NCBI GenBank assembly: GCA_030539275.1
Contig: JAUNSK010000005.1
Location: 1 to 64,000 of the forward strand
DNA length: 64,000 nucleotides
From: Oscillospiraceae bacterium
GTDB taxonomy: Bacteria; Bacillota; Clostridia; Oscillospirales; Ruminococcaceae
Reading direction: 5' to 3'
Part shown: positions 8,524 to 17,227 of the stretch, piece after piece
Layout of the letters: each line of letters opens with the position of its first letter
Position numbering within the stretch: position 1 is the first letter of the stretch
Notes under the pieces: generated by a model
Told to the model about the DNA's origin: nothing
Databases searched by the model: none
Seen by the model: only the letters and a program-made list of their open reading frames with translations
Position numbers and translations under genes: made by a program

Positions 8524-9654
8524 ATGATGAAGATTTTACAGGTGAACAAGCTCTACAGTCCTCATATAGGCGGTATTGAGAGAGTCATTCAGGATATAGC
8601 AGAAGGTCTCAGTGACAGATATGATATAAAGGTTCTTGTATGTCAGCCAAAGGGAAAAGCAATTGATGAGATCATAAACTCTGTCAGTGTAAGGCGAAGC
8701 TCAAGCATCGGCACTTTTTTCTCGATGCCGGTTTCGTTTCAGTTTTTATGTGATTTCAGACGCTTGTCAAGGTCTGCTGACCTGGTTCACATACATATGC
8801 CGTTTCCTCTGGCAGATATAGCATGTCTGTTATCCGGATACAAAGGAAAGGTTGTTGTAAGCTGGCACAGTGATATCGTTAAGCAGAAGAAAATGATGAC
8901 GCTGTACAAGCCTTTTATGACTGCACTATTAAAAAGAGCAGACTGTATATTGGTGGCTACTCCGGGGCATATAACAGGATCTGCTTATCTTGGACCATAC
9001 AAGGAAAAGTGCAGGGTTATTCCATACGGAATAGATATAGAAGCTTACGAAAAAGCTGAGGCATATGATATTCTTACTCAGAAGCTTACTGACCCGGACA
9101 GTAAAAAAATACTGTTTACAGGAAGACTGGTATATTATAAGGGCGTAGATGTACTTCTGAAAGCCTTTTGTCAGACAACAGACTGTGAGTTGTTTATTGC
9201 CGGAGACGGTATACTGAGACAAGATCTTGAAAATGAAGCAAAAGCTGATAATATTGAAGACCGCGTACATTTTCTTGGCAGACTTTCAGACAGTGATCTC
9301 AAGGCTGCACTCAGAGATTGTGATATATTTGTTCTGCCTTCAGTAGAAAACAGCGAAGCTTTCGGAATTGTACAGATGGAAGCTATGGTTTACTCTAAGC
9401 CTGTAATAAACACATCACTTCCTACCGGTGTACCTTATGTAAGTCTTGACGGAGAGAGCGCAATTACAGTTCCTCCGAAGGATGAGAAAGCTCTTGCCGG
9501 GGCTATAAACACTCTTGTTCATGATGATCAGATGAGGCAGCAGTACGGACAGGAAGCGTTAAGATGTGTCAGGGAAAAATATGATATGAAAAAAGTTATG
9601 GACTCAATCAGTAAGATGTATGAGGAAATTACCGGGCAGGAGGTGCAGGGTTGA
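8524..9654 (+). CDS. GT4 family glycosyltransferase, WbpZ-like
   Basis: A 376-residue GT-B enzyme. The N-terminal domain holds MKILQVNKLYSPHIGGIERV and a WHSDIVKQK motif. The C-terminal domain holds FTGRLVYYKGVDVLLKAF and the donor-binding ENSEAFGIVQMEAMVYSKPV with the E-x7-E spacing. The HSDIV...Y-K-P pattern and IPYGID match the family containing WbpZ, a D-rhamnosyltransferase of Pseudomonas A-band polysaccharide; the acceptor is inferred only. Two ATG codons stand in tandem at 8524 and 8527; the second is better placed after GAGG at 8518-8521. Its stop overlaps the start of the next gene. Confidence 0.86.
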   Translation: MMKILQVNKLYSPHIGGIERVIQDIAEGLSDRYDIKVLVCQPKGKAIDEIINSVSVRRSSSIGTFFSMPVSFQFLCDFRRLSRSADLVHIHMPFPLADIACLLSGYKGKVVVSWHSDIVKQKKMMTLYKPFMTALLKRADCILVATPGHITGSAYLGPYKEKCRVIPYGIDIEAYEKAEAYDILTQKLTDPDSKKILFTGRLVYYKGVDVLLKAFCQTTDCELFIAGDGILRQDLENEAKADNIEDRVHFLGRLSDSDLKAALRDCDIFVLPSVENSEAFGIVQMEAMVYSKPVINTSLPTGVPYVSLDGESAITVPPKDEKALAGAINTLVHDDQMRQQYGQEALRCVREKYDMKKVMDSISKMYEEITGQEVQG

Positions 9655-10589
9655 AGTCACTGGTTATAGGCGCAGCAGGATTTGTAGGACATTATCTGTG
9701 TGATTATCTGTCAAAGTGCGGTCATGATGTGTATGCGACAAAGCTTAAGAATGAAATGCTGGAACTTGATGTAAATGTATATGATCTGGACATTCTGAAT
9801 CAGCAGGAGATCAGTTCATTGCTGAATGAAATAAAGCCTGATATGATCTTTCATCTGGCAGCACAGAGTTCTGTAAGACTGTCCTGGGAAGCACCGCAGC
9901 TTACAGCAGACGTAAATATAAAGGGAACTATTAATCTTCTTGAAGCTCTCAGACAGTCAGACTGCCGGTCAAAAGTACTGCTAATAGGGTCCGGAGAAGA
10001 ATACGGATATATAGAACCTGGCGAGGTGCCTGTAAAGGAGACTACTCCTCTCAGATCAGGAAATATATATGCTGTAACAAAAGTCTGTCAGGAGATGCTT
10101 GGTTCTGTATATGCACGTGCATACAGCATGGACATAGTAGCAGTCAGGGCGTTTAATCATGTAGGACCAGGACAGCTTCCGCAGTTTGTTGTTTCAGATT
10201 TCTGCAGACAGACAGCTCTTATCGAGAATGGCATGCAGGAGCCGGTTATCAATGTAGGAAACCTGAGCGCAAGGCGCGACTTTACGGACGTAAGGGACGT
10301 AGTAAGGGCGTATGTTCTGCTTATGGAATCAGGTGTAAGCGGTGAGGTTTACAACGTCGGAAGCGGACATGCAAGGAGTATTGAAAGTATGCTGTGCATG
10401 ATATTGTCACAGTCGAGTGTTGATATCAAAGTTCAGGTGGACAAGTCAAAGATGAGACCGAGCGATATTCCTGTTATAGAGGCAGATATCTCAAAGATCT
10501 ATGCACATACTTCATGGAGGCCTCAGATAGATATAGAACAGACCATAAAAGACACGCTGTGTTACTGGAGGTCAAAGTTCAGCCGGTAG
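9651..10589 (+). CDS. rmd: GDP-4-dehydro-6-deoxy-D-mannose reductase (GDP-D-rhamnose forming)
   Basis: A 312-residue extended short-chain dehydrogenase that would reduce the Gmd product at C4 to give GDP-D-rhamnose. The nucleotide-binding motif GAAGFVG is at 7-13, HLAAQSSV at 68-75, and the catalytic Tyr140/Lys144 in IYAVTK. The RAFNHVGPGQ...FVVSDFCRQ segment is that of Rmd rather than of GDP-L-fucose synthase, which also epimerises. The start codon is TTG and overlaps the stop of the preceding glycosyltransferase; an ideal AGGAGGTG lies at 9638-9645, so the start is well fixed. It is the last gene of the operon before a strong terminator. Confidence 0.85.
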   Translation: MKSLVIGAAGFVGHYLCDYLSKCGHDVYATKLKNEMLELDVNVYDLDILNQQEISSLLNEIKPDMIFHLAAQSSVRLSWEAPQLTADVNIKGTINLLEALRQSDCRSKVLLIGSGEEYGYIEPGEVPVKETTPLRSGNIYAVTKVCQEMLGSVYARAYSMDIVAVRAFNHVGPGQLPQFVVSDFCRQTALIENGMQEPVINVGNLSARRDFTDVRDVVRAYVLLMESGVSGEVYNVGSGHARSIESMLCMILSQSSVDIKVQVDKSKMRPSDIPVIEADISKIYAHTSWRPQIDIEQTIKDTLCYWRSKFSR

Positions 10590-10653
10590 ATCCGTTTGAA
10601 CATATGCAGGTGCAGCATATTTCATTGAGTATAAGTTTAACTATATAAAAATC

Positions 10654-10722
10654 AAAAAGAGAGTATCTGAATTGATATGTACCCAGAATTCTGGACACAT
10701 ATCAAATAGTACTCTCTTTTTT
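10654..10722. terminator. Long bidirectional terminator after rmd
   Basis: AAAAAGAGAGTA pairs with TACTCTCTTTTTT, and an inner TTGATATGT pairs with ACATATCAA around CAGAATTCTG, itself a palindrome. The nearly continuous stem ends in T-runs on both strands. Confidence 0.85.
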
Positions 10723-10753
10723 AGTACTGATAAATTGTATCTGCACAGCATAT

Positions 10754-10782
10754 TTGATTTTATAAATTTATTGTGGTAAAAT
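10754..10782 (+). promoter_or_regulatory. Promoter of the ABC transporter pair
   Basis: TTGATT (10754-10759) and TAAAAT (10777-10782) with a 17-base spacer, 77 bases before the ATG at 10859. With the terminator just upstream this makes the ABC pair a separate transcription unit. Confidence 0.65.
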
Positions 10783-10858
10783 ATTGAATGAATATATTTT
10801 TTTAGCTGAGGATTCAGCTGTCAGATAAAAAACAAAAAATAAAAGACCGGAGAACAAT

Positions 10859-11566
10859 ATGAAATTATTAATTAAAGATGTTAAAAAGAGCTTTGAAAAA
10901 AAAGAGGTTCTTATCGGGGCTTCGTACACTTTCCAAACAGGTAAAATATATGGACTGCTCGGCCGGAACGGAGCGGGTAAGACCACCCTGTTCAACTGTA
11001 TTAATGATGATATTCCGATAGATTCAGGAAGCATCAGTGCAGATGAAAACGGAATTTGCCGTGCACTGTGTGCTGATGATATAGGTTATGTGCTGTCAGT
11101 TCCTGTGGTGCCGGAATTTCTTACAGGACGGGAATTTCTGAAGTTTTTCATTGATATCAATAAAGATAAAATAAAGAACTTAAGGACGATCGATGAGTAT
11201 TTTGAACTGATGCGCATTAAAGATTCAGACCGTGACAGGCTTATGAAAGATTACTCACATGGAATGAAAAACAAAATGATGATGCTTGTAAACTTAATTG
11301 CACAGACACCTGTACTGCTTCTTGATGAACCGCTTACATCATTTGATGTTGTTGTAGCTGATGAGATGAAACAGCTTCTGCGCAATATAAAATCTGAGCA
11401 TATAATAATTTTTTCAACTCATATAATGGAGCTTGCGCTTGATCTGTGCGATGAAATCATTATTCTTAACAATGGTATACTTGAGAAAATAGATAAGGAG
11501 AATCTTGATAATCATGCATTCAAGGACAGAATAATATCTGCGCTGCGAGGTGAAGATGATGATTGA
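10859..11566 (+). CDS. ABC transporter ATP-binding protein
   Basis: A 235-residue ATPase subunit. Walker A is GRNGAGKTT (about residues 35-43). The signature motif is a variant, YSHGMKNK, and Walker B is PVLLLDEP, followed by the H-loop IIIFSTHIME. The form resembles CcmA/DrrA-type subunits that pair with ABC-2 permeases. The next gene overlaps its 3' end and encodes the membrane partner. The substrate is unknown; the position between two polysaccharide operons does not prove a shared role, since the pair has its own promoter and terminator. Confidence 0.85.
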   Translation: MKLLIKDVKKSFEKKEVLIGASYTFQTGKIYGLLGRNGAGKTTLFNCINDDIPIDSGSISADENGICRALCADDIGYVLSVPVVPEFLTGREFLKFFIDINKDKIKNLRTIDEYFELMRIKDSDRDRLMKDYSHGMKNKMMMLVNLIAQTPVLLLDEPLTSFDVVVADEMKQLLRNIKSEHIIIFSTHIMELALDLCDEIIILNNGILEKIDKENLDNHAFKDRIISALRGEDDD

Positions 11567-13133
11567 CAGTTTTCTTATATCTTTCAGACTCAAAAATACA
11601 TATCGGACAAACAGTTTTATCTACTCCCTGAAATCCCTTCCGTTTATAAGGAAGCTGCTGCCGGCATCTTTGTATGCCAACACAGTACTTAAAACTCTTA
11701 TTAATATCCTCAGCGCAGTTACTGGGTTTTTAACTATGTTTATCGGAAAAGCAGTATATCTGCTTATCGTATGGCTGCTTGTTCAGATAATGAAAGCACC
11801 GGGAGGAGACAGTTTTGCAAATATGCTTATATTCCTCACACTGATAGGAGGAATTATAAACACTCAGCTTTTTGATCCCTCAAAGGATAAATTTTATGCG
11901 ATGTTCATAATGCGCATGGATTCAAGAGAATATATTCTGACGAACTTTATGTATTTTCTGCTGCGGACATTTATCGGTTTTATTCCGTCTGCACTGATTT
12001 TCGGATCATTATCCGGTGCATGTGCTGCAACATGTTTATGCATACCGGTTTACGCTGTCAGTATCAAACTATGCTTTGCCGCCGTCGGACTCAGGGATTA
12101 TACATCGAAAGTAAAAAAAGAAACAAGCAAAAAAGAAATACTGATCAAGTGCATTTCAAGTCTTGTTCTGCTTGCTCTTTCTGCTTCCGGATTTACCGGA
12201 TATGTACTTGGTGAAAAGATTCTGTGGATCATTTCAGCAGCGGTGCTTATCCCTGCAGCCATTGCACTGCGCTATATCATCTGTTTCAAATTCTACAGGA
12301 ATGTTTCCAGAAAATTGCTCAGACATGAACAATATGCTGATGTCTCATATACAAAAACAATGGCAGAGGCCCAGCAGATATCCATGCAAAAGAAGATCAT
12401 TCAGGATACTTCATTGACAAGCAGCAAAAGCGGGTATAAATACTTTAATGAGCTGTTCATGAAGCGTCATGCCAGACTTCTTACAAAGTCTGCAAAGCGG
12501 ATAACTGCAGCGGCGGCTGTTTTGCTTGCAGCCAGTGCAGCAGCTGTCATGTTAATGCCCGCAACGCACCCTCAGATCAGATCGGTACTTATGAACTATC
12601 TGCCATATTTTCTGTTTCTGATGTATCTTATAAACAGGGGGAAAGTTATAACACAGGCAATGTTCATGAACTGTGACCACAGTATGCTTACATACCGGTT
12701 TTACCGGAAGCCTGAAGCACTGCTTAAGCTCTTCGCTCACAGACTCAGATATGTTGTCCTTATAAACCTTATGCCTGCAGCAGTTATTGCGACGGGACTT
12801 CCGCTGCTGCTGTATCTGACCGGAGGTACTGATGAACCTCTGAACTATCTGGTTCTGTTTATATCAATAATAGCAATGTCGGTCTTTTTTTCAGTTCACA
12901 ATATGGTCATGTATTATCTTCTTCAGCCATATAACGTTAATATGGAGAGCAGGAATGCTGCATATGGTGTTGTAAACTGGGTTACATATATGGTATGCTA
13001 TGTCTTTGTTCAGACTAAAATGCCCACTCTTATATTTGGTGCAGCAGTATCAGCATTTTGTATTATTTACATAGCTGTTGCTCTGATACTTGCTTACAGG
13101 CTTGCACCAAAGACCTTCAGGCTAAGAAATTAA
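11550..13133 (+). CDS. ABC-2 type multi-spanning permease
   Basis: A 500+ residue membrane protein with about a dozen hydrophobic segments grouped in two halves, separated by a basic cytoplasmic stretch (about residues 240-310). It overlaps the ATPase gene by 17 bases when read from the GTG at 11550. ATG codons at 11556 and 11559 are better spaced from GAGG at 11547-11550 and are the likelier starts. The long N-terminal segment before the first hydrophobic run and the overall size fit large ABC-2 exporter subunits of Firmicutes. I do not recognise a named family or substrate. Confidence 0.75.
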   Translation: MKMMIDSFLISFRLKNTYRTNSFIYSLKSLPFIRKLLPASLYANTVLKTLINILSAVTGFLTMFIGKAVYLLIVWLLVQIMKAPGGDSFANMLIFLTLIGGIINTQLFDPSKDKFYAMFIMRMDSREYILTNFMYFLLRTFIGFIPSALIFGSLSGACAATCLCIPVYAVSIKLCFAAVGLRDYTSKVKKETSKKEILIKCISSLVLLALSASGFTGYVLGEKILWIISAAVLIPAAIALRYIICFKFYRNVSRKLLRHEQYADVSYTKTMAEAQQISMQKKIIQDTSLTSSKSGYKYFNELFMKRHARLLTKSAKRITAAAAVLLAASAAAVMLMPATHPQIRSVLMNYLPYFLFLMYLINRGKVITQAMFMNCDHSMLTYRFYRKPEALLKLFAHRLRYVVLINLMPAAVIATGLPLLLYLTGGTDEPLNYLVLFISIIAMSVFFSVHNMVMYYLLQPYNVNMESRNAAYGVVNWVTYMVCYVFVQTKMPTLIFGAAVSAFCIIYIAVALILAYRLAPKTFRLRN

Positions 13134-13149
13134 CATTCATAAAATATAG

Positions 13150-13200
13150 TACAAGAACCTCACATTTAACCGGTATAACCGCAAATGTGAGGTTCTTGTA
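13150..13200. terminator. Hairpin between convergent transcription units
   Basis: A perfect 18-bp inverted repeat, TACAAGAACCTCACATTT and its complement at 13183-13200, separated by 15 bases. T-runs are short, but it lies exactly between converging genes. Confidence 0.7.
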
Positions 13201-13204
13201 ATCT

Positions 13205-13942
13205 TTATTGTTTTCCGTTTAAAAAAGCCTGGTATTTGTCACAGATCTCTTTTGTAGGTCCGAAGTCAACCTGTTTGCCCTTATCGAGCCAGAGGACTTT
13301 GTTTGCCATACGTCGGATCTGTTCAAGTGAATGTGAAACAAGTATGGTAGTAGTTCCGCTTCGGATAACTTCGAGCATTTTTGCTTCACTCTTTTTTCGG
13401 AATGCGCCGTCTCCTACAGATAAAACTTCATCAAGGATAAGTATATCAGGATTGACAAGACACGCTATGGAGAATGCAAGTCTTGATTTCATACCGGAAG
13501 AAAGATGTTTGAACGGCCTGTCCTGAAAGTCGTTCAGATCCGCAAAATCAATTATCTTTGAATACATACTGTTCATAAACTCACGTGTATAGCCAAGCAT
13601 AGCGCCACGCAGAAATGTGTTTTCTGTAACAGTCAGGTCACCGTCAAAGCCTGAGCCGAGTTCAAGAAGGGAGGCTATACTGCCTTCTATGGCCATTGTA
13701 CCTGCTGATGGACACATTATCCCGGATATGACTTTGAGAAGTGTTGATTTGCCGGCACCATTGCTGCCGACTATACCGAGTAGATCACCCTTTTCAAGTG
13801 AAAATGAAACGTTGTTTACAGCCATAAATTCCTTGACCTTATATGTGCCTTTTATTTTTCTTATAATGTAGTCTTTTAAACCGATATCAGTAAAGTCTCC
13901 GGTTATATAGCGTACACATACGTTATTCAGTTCAATTTTCAT
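13205..13942 (-). CDS. wzt: Polysaccharide ABC exporter ATP-binding subunit (Wzt/TagH type)
   Basis: A 245-residue ATPase that would power export of a finished lipid-linked polysaccharide. Walker A is GSNGAGKST, the signature is LSSGMKSRLA, and Walker B is PDILILDEV; the ELGSGFDGDLTVTEN segment is typical of Wzt/TagH/RfbB exporters. It ends soon after the nucleotide-binding domain and lacks the C-terminal carbohydrate-binding domain that reads the capped chain end in long Wzt proteins. It is the last gene of the minus-strand operon, 18 bases after the permease gene. Confidence 0.9.
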   Translation of the reverse strand: MKIELNNVCVRYITGDFTDIGLKDYIIRKIKGTYKVKEFMAVNNVSFSLEKGDLLGIVGSNGAGKSTLLKVISGIMCPSAGTMAIEGSIASLLELGSGFDGDLTVTENTFLRGAMLGYTREFMNSMYSKIIDFADLNDFQDRPFKHLSSGMKSRLAFSIACLVNPDILILDEVLSVGDGAFRKKSEAKMLEVIRSGTTTILVSHSLEQIRRMANKVLWLDKGKQVDFGPTKEICDKYQAFLNGKQ

Positions 13943-13960
13943 AGGTCCGTTCTGCCCTCC

Positions 13961-14728
13961 TTACATGTAATACAGGAACTTGTAGTTATTTTTCTTGTAT
14001 ATCATTGCGCCGATAAAGAGTGATACTACAGCGTAACCGAGACACAGAATATGAAGCTTAAGGGACGGAACATCCTGATAAATAACTACCTGCCTGAAAT
14101 ACGTTATATATGCGTAAATTGGATTTGCGTAGAAAGCCTTCTGAACCATAGGTGAATATGAATCGGTGGTGTAGAATATAGCTGACATATAACTCAGAAG
14201 AAGTGTGAATATATCATACAGATACTGTGTGTCCTTGAATACTACAAACATTGCTGAAAGTATAAATCCGACCCCTATATTGAATGCAATAAGACATATT
14301 ATCGGATAAACGAGAAAGATAAATCTCCATGTTATAGGTATATGATCAAAGACCGTAAACAGGAAGAAAATAATCAAAGTCAGACCAAAGTTTATTAGGG
14401 ATGAGATATTTTTAGACATAAGAAACATGTATTTAGGAACATTTATCTTTGTGATAATGTTTGAATTTGCCATGAGAGACGACATTCCGCCGGATGTTGA
14501 GTCTTTAAAAAATGAAAATACCAGGTTGCCCGCGAAAAGATATATTGTATAATGCGGAGTACGGTTTCCGAAGAACTGTTTAAATACAACGCTCATTACA
14601 AGCAAAGAAAGCAGCGGTGATAATACACTCCACATCATTCCGAGAACCGTGCGTTTGTATTTCTTTTTAAAATCTCTTTTAACAAGTTCTTCAAAAAGAA
14701 ACTTATTTTTTTTAAGCTTTTCTATCAT
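13961..14728 (-). CDS. wzm: Polysaccharide ABC exporter permease (Wzm/TagG type)
   Basis: A 255-residue ABC-2 permease. The amphipathic N-terminus LVKRDFKKKYKRTVLGMMWS is the hallmark of Wzm/TagG proteins, followed by about six membrane helices and the FYANPIYAYITYFRQ segment typical of the family. It pairs with the downstream ATPase. Together they would move the undecaprenyl-linked polymer made by the neighbouring transferases across the cytoplasmic membrane, meaning polymerisation takes place in the cytoplasm. Confidence 0.92.
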   Translation of the reverse strand: MIEKLKKNKFLFEELVKRDFKKKYKRTVLGMMWSVLSPLLSLLVMSVVFKQFFGNRTPHYTIYLFAGNLVFSFFKDSTSGGMSSLMANSNIITKINVPKYMFLMSKNISSLINFGLTLIIFFLFTVFDHIPITWRFIFLVYPIICLIAFNIGVGFILSAMFVVFKDTQYLYDIFTLLLSYMSAIFYTTDSYSPMVQKAFYANPIYAYITYFRQVVIYQDVPSLKLHILCLGYAVVSLFIGAMIYKKNNYKFLYYM

Positions 14729-14758
14729 GTTTTATGTCATTCCTTTCATGAATGATAA

Positions 14759-17179
14759 TTACAGAACATTTAGAGGTATGTCGACCTGTGTGCGGTAGCC
14801 TGTTTTTTCTATCTGACAGATTATTCTGAGTGTGAACTGATTGCCAGCCACATGAGCTCTGAGATGACATCCGGTTTCAGTCTGTACCGGTGTTGCTTTT
14901 ACATGTGAAGAACATAGTGAACGTCCGTCTTTATCATGGATCTCTGCAGTAATTTTCATAGTATGCTTGTTGCAAAGCGAGTACTTGTCCCTTGCGATGC
15001 GGAATCTGACCCTGTTGAGTACATCACTTTTCATCGTATAAAACTCAGGTGCTGTTATAGTAACTGCATCATTTACAGTATCCGGGCAGTAAATTGATAC
15101 AGAAGGGATCTGACGATACTGTGAGGCATGTGAAGATGCGAAGTCATCATATATATTAAAACCTGCTTCACAGTCAGACTGTATACGAAAAGCTATATCT
15201 GTTTTAAGCTTATTCTGTTCTTCAATATTTTCACTGTATTTTGTTGAGAATCCGTAAAAAATGCGGCCCTTGTCGTAGTTGCTTTCATAAAAGTTCTCAA
15301 ATAAATACTCTTTATTTCTTACACTGTACTTCCAGCATGTTCCTACATTAGGCCAGCCGAGAGTTACATACGGAACCTGTCTGAAGTACTGCTTATGACG
15401 AACAGCACAGAAGTTGAAATATGTGCTCCATTCGTCATAACCCTTTGTTGTAATGTCCGGATGAACAGATATCATCTGGCGATACCACTTTTTATTGATA
15501 ATCTGCGGCTGATGTGCAGAGTACTGTAACGTAGGGTATCCGTTGCACTTGAGAAAATCAAGAGTCTTGAAGTGACAGTAGTCATAAGAAAAGAGATCTG
15601 TTACTGTATGCTTCCAGTTATCTATATCCATAAAGTAAAAAGCATTATAGCGTCCGCCGCTGAAAAATACTTCTTCTGTTATATCAGTCAGAGGACGATA
15701 GTCATCATCACTCATGATAAATTCGTTATCTATTTCATCACGTTGTATTGCAAGGCATCTGAGGAAAAAGTTCCTGGTAGAATGATCCTCAGGAAGCTCA
15801 TGTCCTGCAAGCAGCATGCTGTCTGTTATAACTGTGAGCTTAAGTCTGCCAGTGTAGTTTGTTTTAAGAAACTCAGCCATATTGTCAGGACAGCATACAA
15901 CCATTTCGGTGATGAATTTCATAAATCTTTCAATAAACGGGAGCGTGTCCAGAAGCGGCTCAGGTCTTGCAGACAGATATACGATCTGTTTGACAGGTGA
16001 GTGAGTAAACTTGTCTTCTGTCTGAAGGTCTATAAGCTCAATAATTTTTTTAGTGGTAACTTCCCATTCAGGGATTCTGTATTCTTCTATATATTTTTTC
16101 TGCTGTGCATACAGCTGAGGATCGTCAAGGTATCCTTTAATGATAGATGCGAGCTCTTCTGCGTTATCCGGATCAAAAAAGCTGCAGAAATCTCCGCCTG
16201 TTTCATGCATAACAGGAATATCTGATACAATAACAGGTACTTTGTGTATAAGTGCTTCAATTGTAGGAAGTCCGAAACCTTCTGTATATGATGCAAATAC
16301 AACTGCAAAGGCATTTTCATAAAGATAGCTTATAGTAGCATCGTTTGCGTTGTCAATGATATGAAGCTTTTTGCCGTAGTGAGGATGTGTTTTAAAATTA
16401 TTAATAAGTTTATCGACATTCCAGCCTATATGACCTGCAAAAACGAGCTGAATGTCCTCATCTTCAAGATACTCGTTATATGCATCAAAAATAACACTGT
16501 GGTTTTTGCGGGGTTCTATTGTACCGACAGTGAGAATATATTTACCGTTTGATACAATGTTTTTTGCAGTTCTTGATACGCGGCCGATGCTGTGGTGTAC
16601 TTTATGGGTAAAGTCAGCTCCGAGAGGAATTACAGTAACGGGCTTTGGATTCATATCAAGTTCACGGTAAAGCGTATATACATCATCGGCAACTGCTATG
16701 GAGTTTGTAATGATCTTGTCTGCATATCTCATATGAGCTATAATATAGTGCATAAATTTCATTCTGGTCTGATCAATAAGAAACTGCGGATGAGTAATCG
16801 GGATCAGATCATAAATCAGTACAATAATTTCTACGTTTTTATTTTTCAGTCTTGGAAGCAACCAGCTTCTCTGAGGAATCGTATGCCAGCAGCTGTTTAT
16901 ATCAAGAAAAACACTGTCACTGCATATGTCATCAATGGTGACGGTTATATCAGTATAACATTCCTCGGCATATGGTCTGCCGGTTGTTATATGGCTTACG
17001 AACTTCTGGCTGTCTACAACGATATACGAATTGTATTTTTTTGAGAATGAGAGCAGACATATGTCTGCGCCTGCCTTTATCATTCTTGTTGTTACCTCGG
17101 TCAGTACACGGGGGATTCCTGTAAAAGACTGAATCTCAAGAATATTAGTAATATCAGTATAAATTTTTTTACCAGTCAT
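14759..17179 (-). CDS. Multidomain glycosyltransferase: GT4 plus a second transferase-like region plus beta-rich tail
   Basis: An 806-residue protein. Residues 1 to about 390 are a GT4 glycosyltransferase of the MtfB-like group: YTDITNILEIQSFTGIPRV, LTVGTIEPRKNHSVIFDAY, and the donor-site EGFGLPTIEALIHKVPVIV. Residues about 395-680 form a second domain with QIVYLSARPEPLLDTLPF, an aspartate cluster FIMSDDDYRP and a SAHQPQIINKKWY segment. The order and spacing faintly recall Stealth-type or GT-A sugar/phosphosugar transferases, but I cannot assign it firmly. Residues about 690-806 look like a beta-sandwich, with alternating hydrophobics and no membrane segment. The GT4 half is confident; the rest is inference. 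It lies between the exporter genes and another GT4, and probably builds or caps the exported polymer. Confidence 0.82.
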   Translation of the reverse strand: MTGKKIYTDITNILEIQSFTGIPRVLTEVTTRMIKAGADICLLSFSKKYNSYIVVDSQKFVSHITTGRPYAEECYTDITVTIDDICSDSVFLDINSCWHTIPQRSWLLPRLKNKNVEIIVLIYDLIPITHPQFLIDQTRMKFMHYIIAHMRYADKIITNSIAVADDVYTLYRELDMNPKPVTVIPLGADFTHKVHHSIGRVSRTAKNIVSNGKYILTVGTIEPRKNHSVIFDAYNEYLEDEDIQLVFAGHIGWNVDKLINNFKTHPHYGKKLHIIDNANDATISYLYENAFAVVFASYTEGFGLPTIEALIHKVPVIVSDIPVMHETGGDFCSFFDPDNAEELASIIKGYLDDPQLYAQQKKYIEEYRIPEWEVTTKKIIELIDLQTEDKFTHSPVKQIVYLSARPEPLLDTLPFIERFMKFITEMVVCCPDNMAEFLKTNYTGRLKLTVITDSMLLAGHELPEDHSTRNFFLRCLAIQRDEIDNEFIMSDDDYRPLTDITEEVFFSGGRYNAFYFMDIDNWKHTVTDLFSYDYCHFKTLDFLKCNGYPTLQYSAHQPQIINKKWYRQMISVHPDITTKGYDEWSTYFNFCAVRHKQYFRQVPYVTLGWPNVGTCWKYSVRNKEYLFENFYESNYDKGRIFYGFSTKYSENIEEQNKLKTDIAFRIQSDCEAGFNIYDDFASSHASQYRQIPSVSIYCPDTVNDAVTITAPEFYTMKSDVLNRVRFRIARDKYSLCNKHTMKITAEIHDKDGRSLCSSHVKATPVQTETGCHLRAHVAGNQFTLRIICQIEKTGYRTQVDIPLNVL

Positions 17180-17227
17180 TATTACACCTCTGATGTTGGC
17201 GGTAATTATCTTAATACATAAGTCCGG

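Noticed and set aside
9651-10589. GDP-L-fucose synthase as the identity of the reductase
   Set aside because: The FNHVGPGQ and FVVSDF segments fit Rmd, and the Cys/His epimerase residues expected of fucose synthase are not apparent; a profile comparison would settle it.
15572-17044. Plus-strand frames opposite the 806-residue glycosyltransferase
   Set aside because: They are fragments without ribosome binding sites, antisense to a gene with clear family motifs.
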